Source of the DNA: Pseudonocardia sp. HH130630-07
GTDB lineage: Bacteria; Actinomycetota; Actinomycetes; Mycobacteriales; Pseudonocardiaceae
Direction: 5' to 3'
Assembly: GCF_001698125.1 (NCBI RefSeq)
Contig: NZ_CP013854.1
Span: 868,001 to 932,000 of the forward strand
DNA length: 64,000 bases
Shown: in pieces, positions 1 through 9,264 of the stretch
Layout: each line of letters opens with the position of its first letter
How positions within the stretch are numbered: position 1 is the first letter of the stretch
The notes under the pieces: model-generated
The model's database searches: none
Told to the model about the DNA's origin: nothing
Seen by the model: the letters and a program-made list of their open reading frames with translations, nothing else
Position numbers and translations under genes: made by a program

Positions 1-162
1 CACCGGCGTCAGCGTCGCCTGGATCGCCGTCTCGATCGTGTCGATCCGCAGGTAGGTGGCGTCCAGGCCGGTCGCCGTCGCTCGGGCGAGACTCGTCTTG
101 CCGACGCCGGGGAGCCCCGCGAAGACGACGAGCCGCGCTCCGCCACCCGTTCCACCCACCAC
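1..162 (-). CDS. P-loop NTPase / kinase-like protein, 5' part only
   Basis: The first 54 codons of a gene that runs off the left edge. Close to the start is a Walker A loop, GLPGVGKTS, inside the hydrophobic strand RLVVFAGLP, as in small AAA-type or gluconate-kinase-like ATP-binding proteins that phosphorylate small molecules. The GTG at 160-162 is followed directly by a second GTG (157-159). A GAGGGAG ribosome site suits the second one slightly better. Only the nucleotide-binding N-terminus is visible, so the substrate cannot be named. It is transcribed away from the BKACE gene to its right. Confidence 0.6.
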   Translation of the reverse strand, partial: MVGGTGGGARLVVFAGLPGVGKTSLARATATGLDATYLRIDTIETAIQATLTPV

Positions 163-353
163 GACTCCCTCGGACCATCCGCTCGCCGCCTACTGCCGCG
201 CCCCTGCCCGACTGCCGCGCCCCTGCCCGACCGCGGCGTCCCTGCCCGGCGCCGAGTCCCGCGGGTGGGCAGCGGCACGCCGGATCGAGGTGCCACTCGC
301 ACCCCGGGGTGCGACCGGGCCGCAGGCAGGTACGCCGTGGGCCCGGCGGGGAC

Positions 354-1073
354 TCAGACCCGGATCGACAGGGCGGTCCGGACCAGGTCGTCGTTGCCGG
401 TGGCCAGCCAGCCGTCCGGGCGGACCAGCACGTCCTCGAAGCCGATCCGGGTGTCGATGTTGACCCGGGTCGCGTACTCCAGGATCGGCCAGGCGCCCTC
501 CTCCTCGCCGTGCAGCAGCACCGGGACCGGGGGCTGGCCGAGCGCGCGCAGGATCCGGATGCCCTCCGCCACGGCCGTCTCCGGGTCGATGACGGTCGAC
601 TCCGCGATCACCCGCCGGGTCCCCGGCGGCAGCCCGTTCTGCCGCAGGGTCACGGCGTCGCCGCTGGTCCAGACGCCGAGCTCGACGGCGATCCCGACCG
701 AGGCCGCGGCCCGGCAGACGTCGGTCCAGCCGAGCTCGTGGACGTTGACGCCGCACACGTCGGGCTTGCCGGCCCCGAGCCGGCCCCAGGTGAGCACCGT
801 CTCGACCCGGTCGTTCGGGTCGGGCTGGATCCAGCGGCCCATCGGCACGCCGATCTCGATGCCCGGTGCCTCCTGGCGGATCAGCGCGACGACGTCACCG
901 ACCACGGCCGGGTCGTTCGTCTCCGCGCCGGAGTCGTCCCGCGGGTGGACGTGCACCGAGGTGATCCCGAGCCGGGCGACGGCCCGGGCGTCACGCGCCA
1001 GGTGCCGCGGCAGTACCGGGAGGGCCGGATGCGCATCCGCCGGTCGTGACCCGTTGAGTGCCGCCTGCAACAC
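354..1073 (-). CDS. BKACE / 3-keto-5-aminohexanoate cleavage family protein (DUF849)
   Basis: A 239-residue TIM-barrel enzyme of the beta-keto acid cleavage family, which condenses a beta-keto acid with acetyl-CoA to give acetoacetate and a new acyl-CoA. The family hallmark is visible: the metal-binding HVHPRD segment after an N-terminal ALNGSRP and a HPALPVLP stretch. Further family segments (GVPMGRW, NVHELGW) follow. The start is the GTG at 1073, preceded by GGCGGAG at good spacing. A longer reading frame reaches 1301 but its extra 76 residues are low-complexity and unlike the family. At about 240 residues the protein is shorter than the 270-310 usual for characterised members. The actual keto acid substrate is unknown. 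It lies downstream of ligA on the same strand, 243 bp away. Confidence 0.8.
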   Translation of the reverse strand: MLQAALNGSRPADAHPALPVLPRHLARDARAVARLGITSVHVHPRDDSGAETNDPAVVGDVVALIRQEAPGIEIGVPMGRWIQPDPNDRVETVLTWGRLGAGKPDVCGVNVHELGWTDVCRAAASVGIAVELGVWTSGDAVTLRQNGLPPGTRRVIAESTVIDPETAVAEGIRILRALGQPPVPVLLHGEEEGAWPILEYATRVNIDTRIGFEDVLVRPDGWLATGNDDLVRTALSIRV

Positions 1074-1316
1074 CGCTGACTCCGCCTTCCCCAGACCTCC
1101 GGCCGGACACCCGGCCCCTGCTCGCAGGGTAGGTGCTGGAACGGGCCGGCATCCTTCGGACGCGCCCAACCGTTCGGGCGCGTCGCCGTCCGGCAGCCGG
1201 GAGGCGACGGGCGGAAGCACAGCCGGTGAGTGGCTGCTCACCCTCGGCGCACCGCCGGGCCCGTGCGAGAAGGCCCGGACGGTGGCGTCGCTCGGCCGCA
1301 CCCGGCGGCGGCAGGC

Positions 1317-3755
<2,439 letters not shown>

Positions 3756-3790
3756 TCATGCGTCCTCGCGCGCTCCCGACCGTGCGAACC

Positions 3791-3796
3791 TACGGT
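3791..3796 (+). promoter_or_regulatory. -10 hexamer TACGGT of a leaderless gene
   Basis: TACGGT ends 6 bp before the ATG at 3803 and no Shine-Dalgarno sequence precedes that ATG. This is the layout of actinobacterial leaderless transcripts, where transcription starts at or next to the start codon. Confidence 0.55.
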
Positions 3797-3802
3797 GGCG
3801 GC

Positions 3803-4204
3803 ATGGGTATCGGCATGGACCCGGCCGCCGTGGAGCTCGCGCACCGGATGTTCGACCTGGCCCGCTCCGGCGCCGCCGAGGAGCTGGGCGGTTTCCTCGA
3901 CGCCGGGGTCCCGGTCGAGCTCACCGACCCGAAGGGCGACACGCTGCTCATCCTGGCCGCCTACCACGGGCACCCCGGCATCGTCGCCGACCTGCTCGAC
4001 CGCGGCGCCGATCCGGACCGCACCAACGACCGCGGCCAGACGGCGATCGCCGCCGCCCTGTTCGCCCGGTCGGCGGTGGCGGTGACGGCCCTGCTGCGCG
4101 CCGGCGCCGACCCGGACCACGGGACGCCGTCGGCCCGGCAGACCGTCGAGCACTTCGATCTCCCCGACATGCGGGCCCTCCTCGATCGCACCCTTGACAG
4201 TTAG
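3803..4204 (+). CDS. Ankyrin-repeat protein
   Basis: A 133-residue cytoplasmic protein made almost wholly of ankyrin repeats, which bind other proteins. Typical repeat cores are KGDTLLILAAYHGHPGIVADLLDRGADPD (repeat around residues 44-72) and the following RGQTAIAAALFARSAVAVTALLRAGADPD, with half repeats at each end. No enzyme domain or signal peptide is present. The start is the ATG at 3803, placed 6 bp behind a TACGGT hexamer. An upstream in-frame ATG at 3758 would add 15 residues that do not belong to a repeat. The gene is divergent from ligA. Its stop codon lies inside the iron-box-like palindrome at 4201-4219 and a strong hairpin follows at 4269. Its partner is unknown. Confidence 0.85.
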   Translation: MGIGMDPAAVELAHRMFDLARSGAAEELGGFLDAGVPVELTDPKGDTLLILAAYHGHPGIVADLLDRGADPDRTNDRGQTAIAAALFARSAVAVTALLRAGADPDHGTPSARQTVEHFDLPDMRALLDRTLDS

Positions 4205-4219
4205 GTGCGCCTTACCTAA
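4201..4219. promoter_or_regulatory. Iron-box-like operator (IdeR/DtxR type)
   Basis: TTAGGTGCGCCTTACCTAA is a 19-bp near-palindrome (7 of 9 half-site positions pair). It matches the DtxR/IdeR consensus TTAGGTTAGCCTAACCTAA at 16 of 19 positions. It overlaps the ankyrin gene stop codon and no siderophore or iron-uptake gene follows. Its function here is inferred from sequence only. Confidence 0.55.
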
Positions 4220-4268
4220 TGTCTGCGGTGTCGCTTCGTGGTGGGAGCGGCGCGTCAGTTCGGGACGG

Positions 4269-4310
4269 ACGGCCCGGTCGGACCGGAACACTCCGGTCCG
4301 ACCGGGCCGT
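4269..4310. terminator. Strong GC hairpin, likely terminator of the ankyrin gene
   Basis: Two perfect 19-bp inverted arms (4269-4287 and 4292-4310) enclose an ACAC loop. No T-tract follows, which is common in high-GC actinobacteria. It lies between the ankyrin gene and the next gene on the same strand. Confidence 0.7.
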
Positions 4311-4344
4311 CGCACGTCGCGGCCCGGTGCGCCACCCTGGACCG

Positions 4345-4725
4345 GTGCTGCGACTCGGGTTCCCCGTCATCGGCGTCACCGACCTCGACCGCGCCGCGGC
4401 GTTCTGGACGGCGGCACTCGGGCTCTCGGTGTCCGCGGAGTGGTCGAGCGCGACCTGGCGGACCCTCACCGGCACCGGCGGGGCGCGGGTGCTGGGGCTC
4501 ATGCACAGCGTCTCCCCGCCCGAACCCCGGCCGCGGCTGCACCTCGACCTGCTGGTCGACGACACCGCCGAGCAGGAGTCCGAGGTCCGGCGGCTGGTCG
4601 GGCTGGGTGCGACGCCGCCCGCCTGGGACGACTACCCGGCCGAGCCGGACTTCGTCGTCCTCGCCGACCCGGACGGCAACGTCTTCTGCGTGGTCGACCT
4701 CAGCCGGGCTCCGTCGTCGGGCTGA
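4345..4725 (+). CDS. VOC-family (glyoxalase/bleomycin-resistance fold) protein
   Basis: A 126-residue single-module vicinal-oxygen-chelate protein. It begins LRLGFPVIGVTDLDRAAAFWTAALG, the classic first beta-alpha-beta unit, and ends with the second module FVVLADPDGNVFCVVD. Glyoxalases, fosfomycin-resistance enzymes and extradiol dioxygenases share this fold, and many family members have no known substrate. The GTG at 4345 is chosen because the fold starts there. The frame stays open back to an ATG at 4219, but that longer form would read through the 19-bp hairpin and carry a low-complexity head. The 3' end overlaps the convergent hydrolase gene by 26 bp. Confidence 0.8.
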   Translation: MLRLGFPVIGVTDLDRAAAFWTAALGLSVSAEWSSATWRTLTGTGGARVLGLMHSVSPPEPRPRLHLDLLVDDTAEQESEVRRLVGLGATPPAWDDYPAEPDFVVLADPDGNVFCVVDLSRAPSSG

Positions 4726-5308
4726 GCCCGGAGCCGGTGGCGAGCAGGCCGAGGATCTCCGCGGTGCTCCCGGTCTCCCCCAGCCGCGGGAAGATCCGGG
4801 TCACCGCGTTCGTGTGCGCGTCGGGGTCGAGGTCGGACATCGCGTCCACGGCGAGCGTGACGTGGTAGCCGTGCTCGTGCGCGGCCCGCGCCGTGGACTC
4901 CACCCCGAAGCTCGTCGCCACCCCGGTGAGCACGACCTGGGTCACGCCCCGCCGGCGCAGCTGCAGGTCCAGGTCGGTGCCGTGGAACGCGCCCCAGTTC
5001 CGCTTGGTGACGGTGACCGTGCCCGGCAGGTCCGCCAGCTCCGGGGCCATCTCGTCCCACCCGGCGGGACGCGGTCGCGTCCCGCCGCCCGCCTCGGTGC
5101 GCCCGGGTGCCGCGTCCGCCCCGTCCGCGGCGTACGTGACCCGCACCAGCACCACCGGCAGGTCGCGGGCGCGGAAGGCACTGGCGAGGGCGACCGAGCG
5201 GTCCAGGACGTCGGCGGTGCGGTGCGGCACGGTGTCCGCGGCGAGCACCCCCCGCTGCAGGTCGACGACGACGAGTGCGGTGGTCGGGTCCAGTGCGGTG
5301 ACGGTCAC
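4700..5308 (-). CDS. Isochorismatase-family cysteine-hydrolase-like protein
   Basis: A 202-residue alpha/beta hydrolase of the isochorismatase-like superfamily, which includes nicotinamidases, isochorismatases and other amidases. The conserved Asp (VVVDLQRG, D16) and Lys (TVTKRNWGAF, K102) are present. The cis-peptide loop reads TGVATSFGVEST, with glycine (G135) where amidase members have the nucleophilic cysteine. EntB/PhzD-type isochorismatases also lack that cysteine, so the protein is either an isochorismatase-type enzyme or a non-cysteine variant. The GTG at 5308 follows a GGGGAG ribosome site. It converges on the VOC gene with a 26-bp overlap and is divergent from prfC. The substrate is unknown. 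Confidence 0.8.
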   Translation of the reverse strand: MTVTALDPTTALVVVDLQRGVLAADTVPHRTADVLDRSVALASAFRARDLPVVLVRVTYAADGADAAPGRTEAGGGTRPRPAGWDEMAPELADLPGTVTVTKRNWGAFHGTDLDLQLRRRGVTQVVLTGVATSFGVESTARAAHEHGYHVTLAVDAMSDLDPDAHTNAVTRIFPRLGETGSTAEILGLLATGSGLSPTTEPG

Positions 5309-5421
5309 GGTGTCTCCCCGGGCTCGGGCTGGGCGTACGGGCCGCCACGCTCGCACCGCCCGGCCGCGCGCGCCGCGCGGGGACGGGCTCGCCGGGCGTC
5401 GGCGGCCCGGGACCGGACGCC

Positions 5422-5427
5422 TATCCT
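5422..5427 (+). promoter_or_regulatory. -10 hexamer TATCCT of leaderless prfC
   Basis: TATCCT lies 6 bp before the GTG at 5434 with no ribosome site between them. Confidence 0.55.
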
Positions 5428-5433
5428 GGTGCG

Positions 5434-7035
5434 GTGACCGACCCGCAGGACGCCCACGTCATCGGCGAGACCGCGCGCCGGCGCACCTTCGCCGTCATCT
5501 CCCACCCCGACGCCGGCAAGTCGACGCTCACCGAGGCGCTCGCGCTGCACGCCGAGGTCATCGACTCGGCGGGCGCCGTGCACGGCAAGTCCGGCCGCAA
5601 GGGCGTGACCTCGGACTGGATGGAGATGGAGCGCGCCCGCGGCATCTCGGTGTCCTCGGCGGTGCTGCAGTTCGCCTACCGCGACTGCGTGGTCAACCTG
5701 CTCGACACCCCGGGCCACGGCGACTTCTCCGAGGACACCTACCGGGTGCTCGCCGCCGTCGACGCCGCGGTGATGCTGCTCGACGCGGCCAAGGGCCTCG
5801 AACCCCAGACCCTCAAGCTGTTCGACGTCTGCCGCTCGCGCGGCGTCCCGATCGTCACCTTCGTCAACAAGTGGGACCGGCCCGGCCGCGAGGCGCTCGA
5901 ACTGCTCGACGAGGTCGAGCAGACGATCGGCCTGCGCCCGATGCCGCTCACCTGGCCGCTGGGCATCGCCGGCCAGTTCAAGGGCCTGATCGAGCGCGAG
6001 ACCGGCGCCTACACCGCGTTCACCCGGGCGGCGGGCGGCGCGACGAAGGCGACCGCGACCGAGGTCGACGCCGACACGATCGCCGCCCAGGAGCCCGAGT
6101 ACTGGCAGAACGCGCAGGACGAGCTGGGCCTGCTCGACGAGATCGGCGCGGGCTGGGACGAGAAGGCGTTCCTCACCGGCCACGCCACGCCGGTGCTGTT
6201 CGGCTCGGCGCTGTCCAACATCGGCGTCGCCCGCCTGCTCGACTCGCTGGTCGACCTGGCCCCGGCCCCGGCCGCCCGCCCGGACGTCGAGGGCCACGAC
6301 CGGCCGCTGGACGCGCCGACCGCCGGGCTGGTGTTCAAGGTGCAGGCCGGGATGGACCGGGCGCACCGGGACCGGATGGCGTTCCTGCGGATCTGCTCGG
6401 GCCGGTTCGAGCGCGGGATGATCCTCACCCACGCGACCACCGGCAAGCCGTTCGCCACGAAGTACGCGCAGTCGGTGTTCGGCGCCGAGCGCCGGACCGT
6501 CGAGGAGGCGTTCCCGGGCGACATCGTCGGGCTCGTCAACGCGACCGCGCTGCGCCCCGGGGACACGCTCTACGCGTCCGAGCCGGTCGAGTTCCCGTCG
6601 ATCCCGGCGTTCGCCCCGGAGCACTTCGCGGTGATCCGGGCCCGCGACGCCGGCAAGTACAAGCAGTTCCGCAAGGGCATCGAGCAGCTGGGCAACGAGG
6701 CCGTCATCCAGATCCTGCGCTCGGACCTGCGCGGTGACCAGGCACCGGTGCTGGCGGCGGTCGGGCCGCTGCAGTTCGACGTCGTCACCGGGCGGCTGGA
6801 GACCGAGTTCAACGCCCCGGTCACCCTGGACCGGCTGCCGTACCAGATCGCCCGCCTGGTGGACCAGGACGCGGCCGAGGCGCTGGCCGGGCAGTCCGAG
6901 TGCGAGGTGCTGCGCCGCGACGCCGACGGGGCGTACCTCGCGTTGTTCACCAACAAGTGGCGGATGGACATCATCGAGCGCAAGTTCCCGGACCTGCGGT
7001 TCGAGGCGATGCCCGCGGGCTCGTCGATCTCCTGA
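5434..7035 (+). CDS. prfC: Peptide chain release factor 3
   Basis: A GTPase that removes release factors RF1/RF2 from the ribosome after peptide release. The 533 residues carry the G1 loop SHPDAGKST, the G2/switch region with GVTSDWMEMERARGISVSS, the G3 motif DTPGHGDFSEDT and the G4 motif NKWD, followed by domain II and the RF3 C-terminal domain. Length and motif order are typical of RF3, and WMEMERARGIS-type switch sequences set it apart from EF-G. The start is the GTG at 5434, 6 bp behind TATCCT, so the mRNA is probably leaderless. RF3 is patchily distributed in bacteria. Here it sits among accessory genes rather than with other translation genes. Confidence 0.95.
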   Translation: MTDPQDAHVIGETARRRTFAVISHPDAGKSTLTEALALHAEVIDSAGAVHGKSGRKGVTSDWMEMERARGISVSSAVLQFAYRDCVVNLLDTPGHGDFSEDTYRVLAAVDAAVMLLDAAKGLEPQTLKLFDVCRSRGVPIVTFVNKWDRPGREALELLDEVEQTIGLRPMPLTWPLGIAGQFKGLIERETGAYTAFTRAAGGATKATATEVDADTIAAQEPEYWQNAQDELGLLDEIGAGWDEKAFLTGHATPVLFGSALSNIGVARLLDSLVDLAPAPAARPDVEGHDRPLDAPTAGLVFKVQAGMDRAHRDRMAFLRICSGRFERGMILTHATTGKPFATKYAQSVFGAERRTVEEAFPGDIVGLVNATALRPGDTLYASEPVEFPSIPAFAPEHFAVIRARDAGKYKQFRKGIEQLGNEAVIQILRSDLRGDQAPVLAAVGPLQFDVVTGRLETEFNAPVTLDRLPYQIARLVDQDAAEALAGQSECEVLRRDADGAYLALFTNKWRMDIIERKFPDLRFEAMPAGSSIS

Positions 7036-7056
7036 ACCCGCGGGTCGGGCGGCCGG

Positions 7057-7452
7057 TCACCCGGCCATGACGAAGAACTCCAGCGCGTTGCCGTCCGGGT
7101 CCTTGAACGACAGCGCCAGCCCGTAGTCGGCCTCGACGATCCCGTCGTGCGCGATGCCGGTGGCGTCCAGGTGCTCGCGCCAGTCCTCCAGCCCGGCCCG
7201 GTCGGTCACGCCGAACCCGAGGTGGTCCATCCCGGGCCGGGACGGGGAGAACGCGTCCGCGCCGTCGGCGTCGTCGTGCCGGGTCAGCCCGAGCAGCTGG
7301 CCGGACGGCAGGGCGAACACCCGACGTTCGAAGGGCCCGTCGGACAGCGTCATCGCCGGCTCGGCGCCGATCAGGCGCACGTACCAGGGCTCGCTGACCT
7401 GCAGGTCGGTCACCGACAGGGCCACGTGATGGATGGCGGGGAAGGTGGGCAC
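7057..7452 (-). CDS. VOC-family protein
   Basis: A 131-residue vicinal-oxygen-chelate protein of the glyoxalase fold. Start module: AIHHVALSVTDLQVSEPWYVRLIGAEPA. Second module: GMDHLGFGVTDRAGLEDWREHLDATGI, ending FKDPDGNALEFFV. Metal-ligand candidates are the His of HHVALSV and HLGFGV and the Glu of LEFF. Such proteins act as lyases, isomerases or antibiotic-binding proteins, and the ligand cannot be told from sequence. The GTG at 7452 has GGAGG seven bases upstream, so the longer frame to 7518 is not used. It converges on prfC, 21 bp apart. Confidence 0.82.
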   Translation of the reverse strand: MPTFPAIHHVALSVTDLQVSEPWYVRLIGAEPAMTLSDGPFERRVFALPSGQLLGLTRHDDADGADAFSPSRPGMDHLGFGVTDRAGLEDWREHLDATGIAHDGIVEADYGLALSFKDPDGNALEFFVMAG

Positions 7453-7595
7453 GGCGGTCCTCCGGGGTGTCTCGGGACGGGTGACCCGGGGTGCCCGCGC
7501 GGGCCCGCGGTCAACCACCGGGCCGCGCCGGCCGGCCCGCGGCCGCTGCTCGTCGGCGACGTCCGCGTTCGCCGGGCGACCCGGTCACCCGGGGA

Positions 7596-8306
7596 TCAGG
7601 TGGCCCACCCACCGGAGAGCGGCACGATCTGCCCGGCCATGAAGTCGCTCGCGCCCGAGGCCAGCGCCAGCGCCAGCTCGGCGGCCTCCCGGCCCTCGCC
7701 GAGCCGCCCGGCCGGGATCTGCGCCTCGAACGAGCCGCGCACCTCGTCGTCGGCCAGCATCTCGTCGGTGTAGTACATGTTGTTCCGGATGTGCGCCGGG
7801 CCGAGCCCGTTGACCTGCACGTTGTGCGGGGCCGCCTCCGCGCCGGCCACCTGCAGGAACGCGTTCTGCGCCCCGCGGGCCGCCGAGTACACCGCGAGGC
7901 CGGGGATCGCCCGTACCGGCGTCGCGCTCGTCGCCGCGACGATCTTGCCCGAGCGGCGCGCGGTCATCGCCGGCAGCGCGGCGGTGACCACCCGCAGCAG
8001 CGGCCAGACCAGCTCGTCGAGGTAGTCCTGGAACTCCTCGTCGACGGAGCCGGTGGTGTCGGTGATCTCGCCGATCATGCTGGTGACCGGCATCCTGCGG
8101 TGCGGCCCGGCGAAGTTCGCGACGAGCACGTCGATCTCGCCGGCGTCCGCGACCACCCGGGCCGCCACGTCGGGCCCGGTCGTGTAGTCGGTGGTGTCGG
8201 CGACGACGTCCGCGCCCTCCGCGCGGAACAGCTCGACCACCGGGGGTCCGATGTAGCGGTCCGCGTGGGTGACGAGCACCCGCCTGCCCTCGAGTCGTCC
8301 GGTCAT
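7596..8306 (-). CDS. Candidate halohydrin dehalogenase (SDR fold)
   Basis: A 236-residue Rossmann-fold protein of the short-chain dehydrogenase superfamily that lacks a usable NAD(P) site. The N-terminal glycine motif is replaced by VTHADRYIG, which is T13-X4-Y18-X-G20. The catalytic set is S127-X12-Y140-X3-R144, with Arg instead of the dehydrogenase Lys. These two patterns are the published diagnostic motifs of halohydrin dehalogenases, which turn vicinal haloalcohols into epoxides and also open epoxides with azide, cyanide or nitrite. The surrounding ITSATP-like and ASGASDFMAGQIVPLSGG segments resemble HheC/HheD-type enzymes from memory. It starts at the ATG at 8306, 86 bp from the divergent PEP-mutase-family gene. 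A catalytically changed SDR remains the alternative. Confidence 0.72.
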   Translation of the reverse strand: MTGRLEGRRVLVTHADRYIGPPVVELFRAEGADVVADTTDYTTGPDVAARVVADAGEIDVLVANFAGPHRRMPVTSMIGEITDTTGSVDEEFQDYLDELVWPLLRVVTAALPAMTARRSGKIVAATSATPVRAIPGLAVYSAARGAQNAFLQVAGAEAAPHNVQVNGLGPAHIRNNMYYTDEMLADDEVRGSFEAQIPAGRLGEGREAAELALALASGASDFMAGQIVPLSGGWAT

Positions 8307-8379
8307 GTCCGGATCGTTCCGTGCCGTGGGGCGCGCCGCATCCGGTGACCGGCGGCGCGCCGGGCCCGGGGCCGGGTCC

Positions 8380-8385
8380 TACTGT
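8380..8385 (+). promoter_or_regulatory. -10 hexamer TACTGT of a leaderless gene
   Basis: TACTGT ends 7 bp before the ATG at 8393 and no ribosome site is present. Confidence 0.55.
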
Positions 8386-8392
8386 GGTCGCC

Positions 8393-9172
8393 ATGACCTC
8401 GACCGCCGACAAGGCCACCCGGCTGCAGGAGCTGCACGCCGCTCCGGAACTGCTCCTCGTCGTCAACGTGTGGGACGCGATCACCGCGAAGGTGGTCGCC
8501 GAGACCCCCGGGACGACCGCGCTCGCCACCGCCAGCCACGGCATCGCCGCCGCGCACGGCTACGAGGACGGGGAGAACATCCCGCGCGACGAGATGATCG
8601 CCGCGGTCGGCCTCATCGCGCACACCGCCGGTGACCTGCCGGTGAGCGCGGACCTGGAGGCCGGCTACGGCGACCCGGGCGGCACCGTCGCCCGCGCGAT
8701 CGACGTCGGCATCGTCGGGGCGAACCTGGAGGACCAGGCCAAGCCGCTCGCGGAGTCGGTGAAGGCGGTCGAGGCGGCCGTCGCGGCGGCGGGGTCCGCC
8801 GGCGTCGACTTCGTGCTCAACGCGCGCACCGACGTGTTCCTCAAGGCCGGCGACAAGGACCCCGACGCCGTGCTGGCCGACGCGATCGAGCGCGGCCGGG
8901 CCTACCTCGGCGCCGGGGCGTCGACCTTCTTCGTGCCCGGCAAGCTCGACGAGACCCAGGTCGGGCGCCTCGTCGAGGCGCTGGGCGAGCGCACGGTCAA
9001 CCTGATCGGCATCCCCGGCTCGATCCCGCTGAAGACCGCGCAGGAGCTGGGCGTCGCCCGGGTGTCCTACGGCCCCTGGAGCCAGAACGTCGCGCTCACC
9101 GCGCTGGCGAAGCTCGCCGAGGACGTCTACGACGGCGGTGGCCTCCCCGCCGACACCCGCAAGCTGAACTGA
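8393..9172 (+). CDS. Isocitrate lyase / PEP mutase superfamily protein
   Basis: A 259-residue (beta/alpha)8 barrel of the PEP mutase / isocitrate lyase superfamily, which makes or breaks C-C or P-C bonds in small 2-oxo acids. Visible family segments are the N-terminal VVNVWDAITAKVV, the metal-binding SADLEAGYGDP and the catalytic-loop position GANLEDQAKPL. The KKCGH motif of true isocitrate lyase is absent, so a phosphonomutase-like, 2-methylisocitrate-lyase-like or oxaloacetate-decarboxylase-like reaction is likelier. The ATG at 8393 lies 7 bp after TACTGT. An upstream start at 8321 would add a Gly/Pro-rich head. It is divergent from the halohydrin-dehalogenase-like gene and followed by the palindromic element at 9189. 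Confidence 0.82.
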   Translation: MTSTADKATRLQELHAAPELLLVVNVWDAITAKVVAETPGTTALATASHGIAAAHGYEDGENIPRDEMIAAVGLIAHTAGDLPVSADLEAGYGDPGGTVARAIDVGIVGANLEDQAKPLAESVKAVEAAVAAAGSAGVDFVLNARTDVFLKAGDKDPDAVLADAIERGRAYLGAGASTFFVPGKLDETQVGRLVEALGERTVNLIGIPGSIPLKTAQELGVARVSYGPWSQNVALTALAKLAEDVYDGGGLPADTRKLN

Positions 9173-9188
9173 GCCCGCGCCGACGATG

Positions 9189-9237
9189 CACTCATGGAGC
9201 TTCGGCCTCGTGACACCGGGCCGAAGCTCCATGAGTG
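9189..9237. repeat. Dispersed palindromic element, copy 1 (likely bidirectional terminator)
   Basis: Perfect 19-bp arms (9189-9207, 9219-9237; CACTCATGGAGCTTCGGCC and its complement) flank an 11-nt loop. The same element recurs at 29494-29552 and, degraded, at 29618-29668. This copy lies between convergent genes. Confidence 0.85.
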
Positions 9238-9264
9238 ACCCCGTGGGGTGGGGGTGGGGGCGGG

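Noticed and set aside
190..756. A 188-codon minus-strand frame near the left edge
   Set aside because: Arg/Gly/Pro-rich with no motif, and overlaps the BKACE gene in another frame. The 163-353 gap itself shows nothing recognisable.
4219..4344. Longer start (ATG 4219) for the first VOC protein
   Set aside because: It would encode a low-complexity head reading through a perfect 19-bp hairpin. The VOC fold begins at the GTG at 4345.
8393..9172. Assignment as true isocitrate lyase (aceA)
   Set aside because: Too short (259 residues) and without the KKCGH motif. Only superfamily membership is supported.
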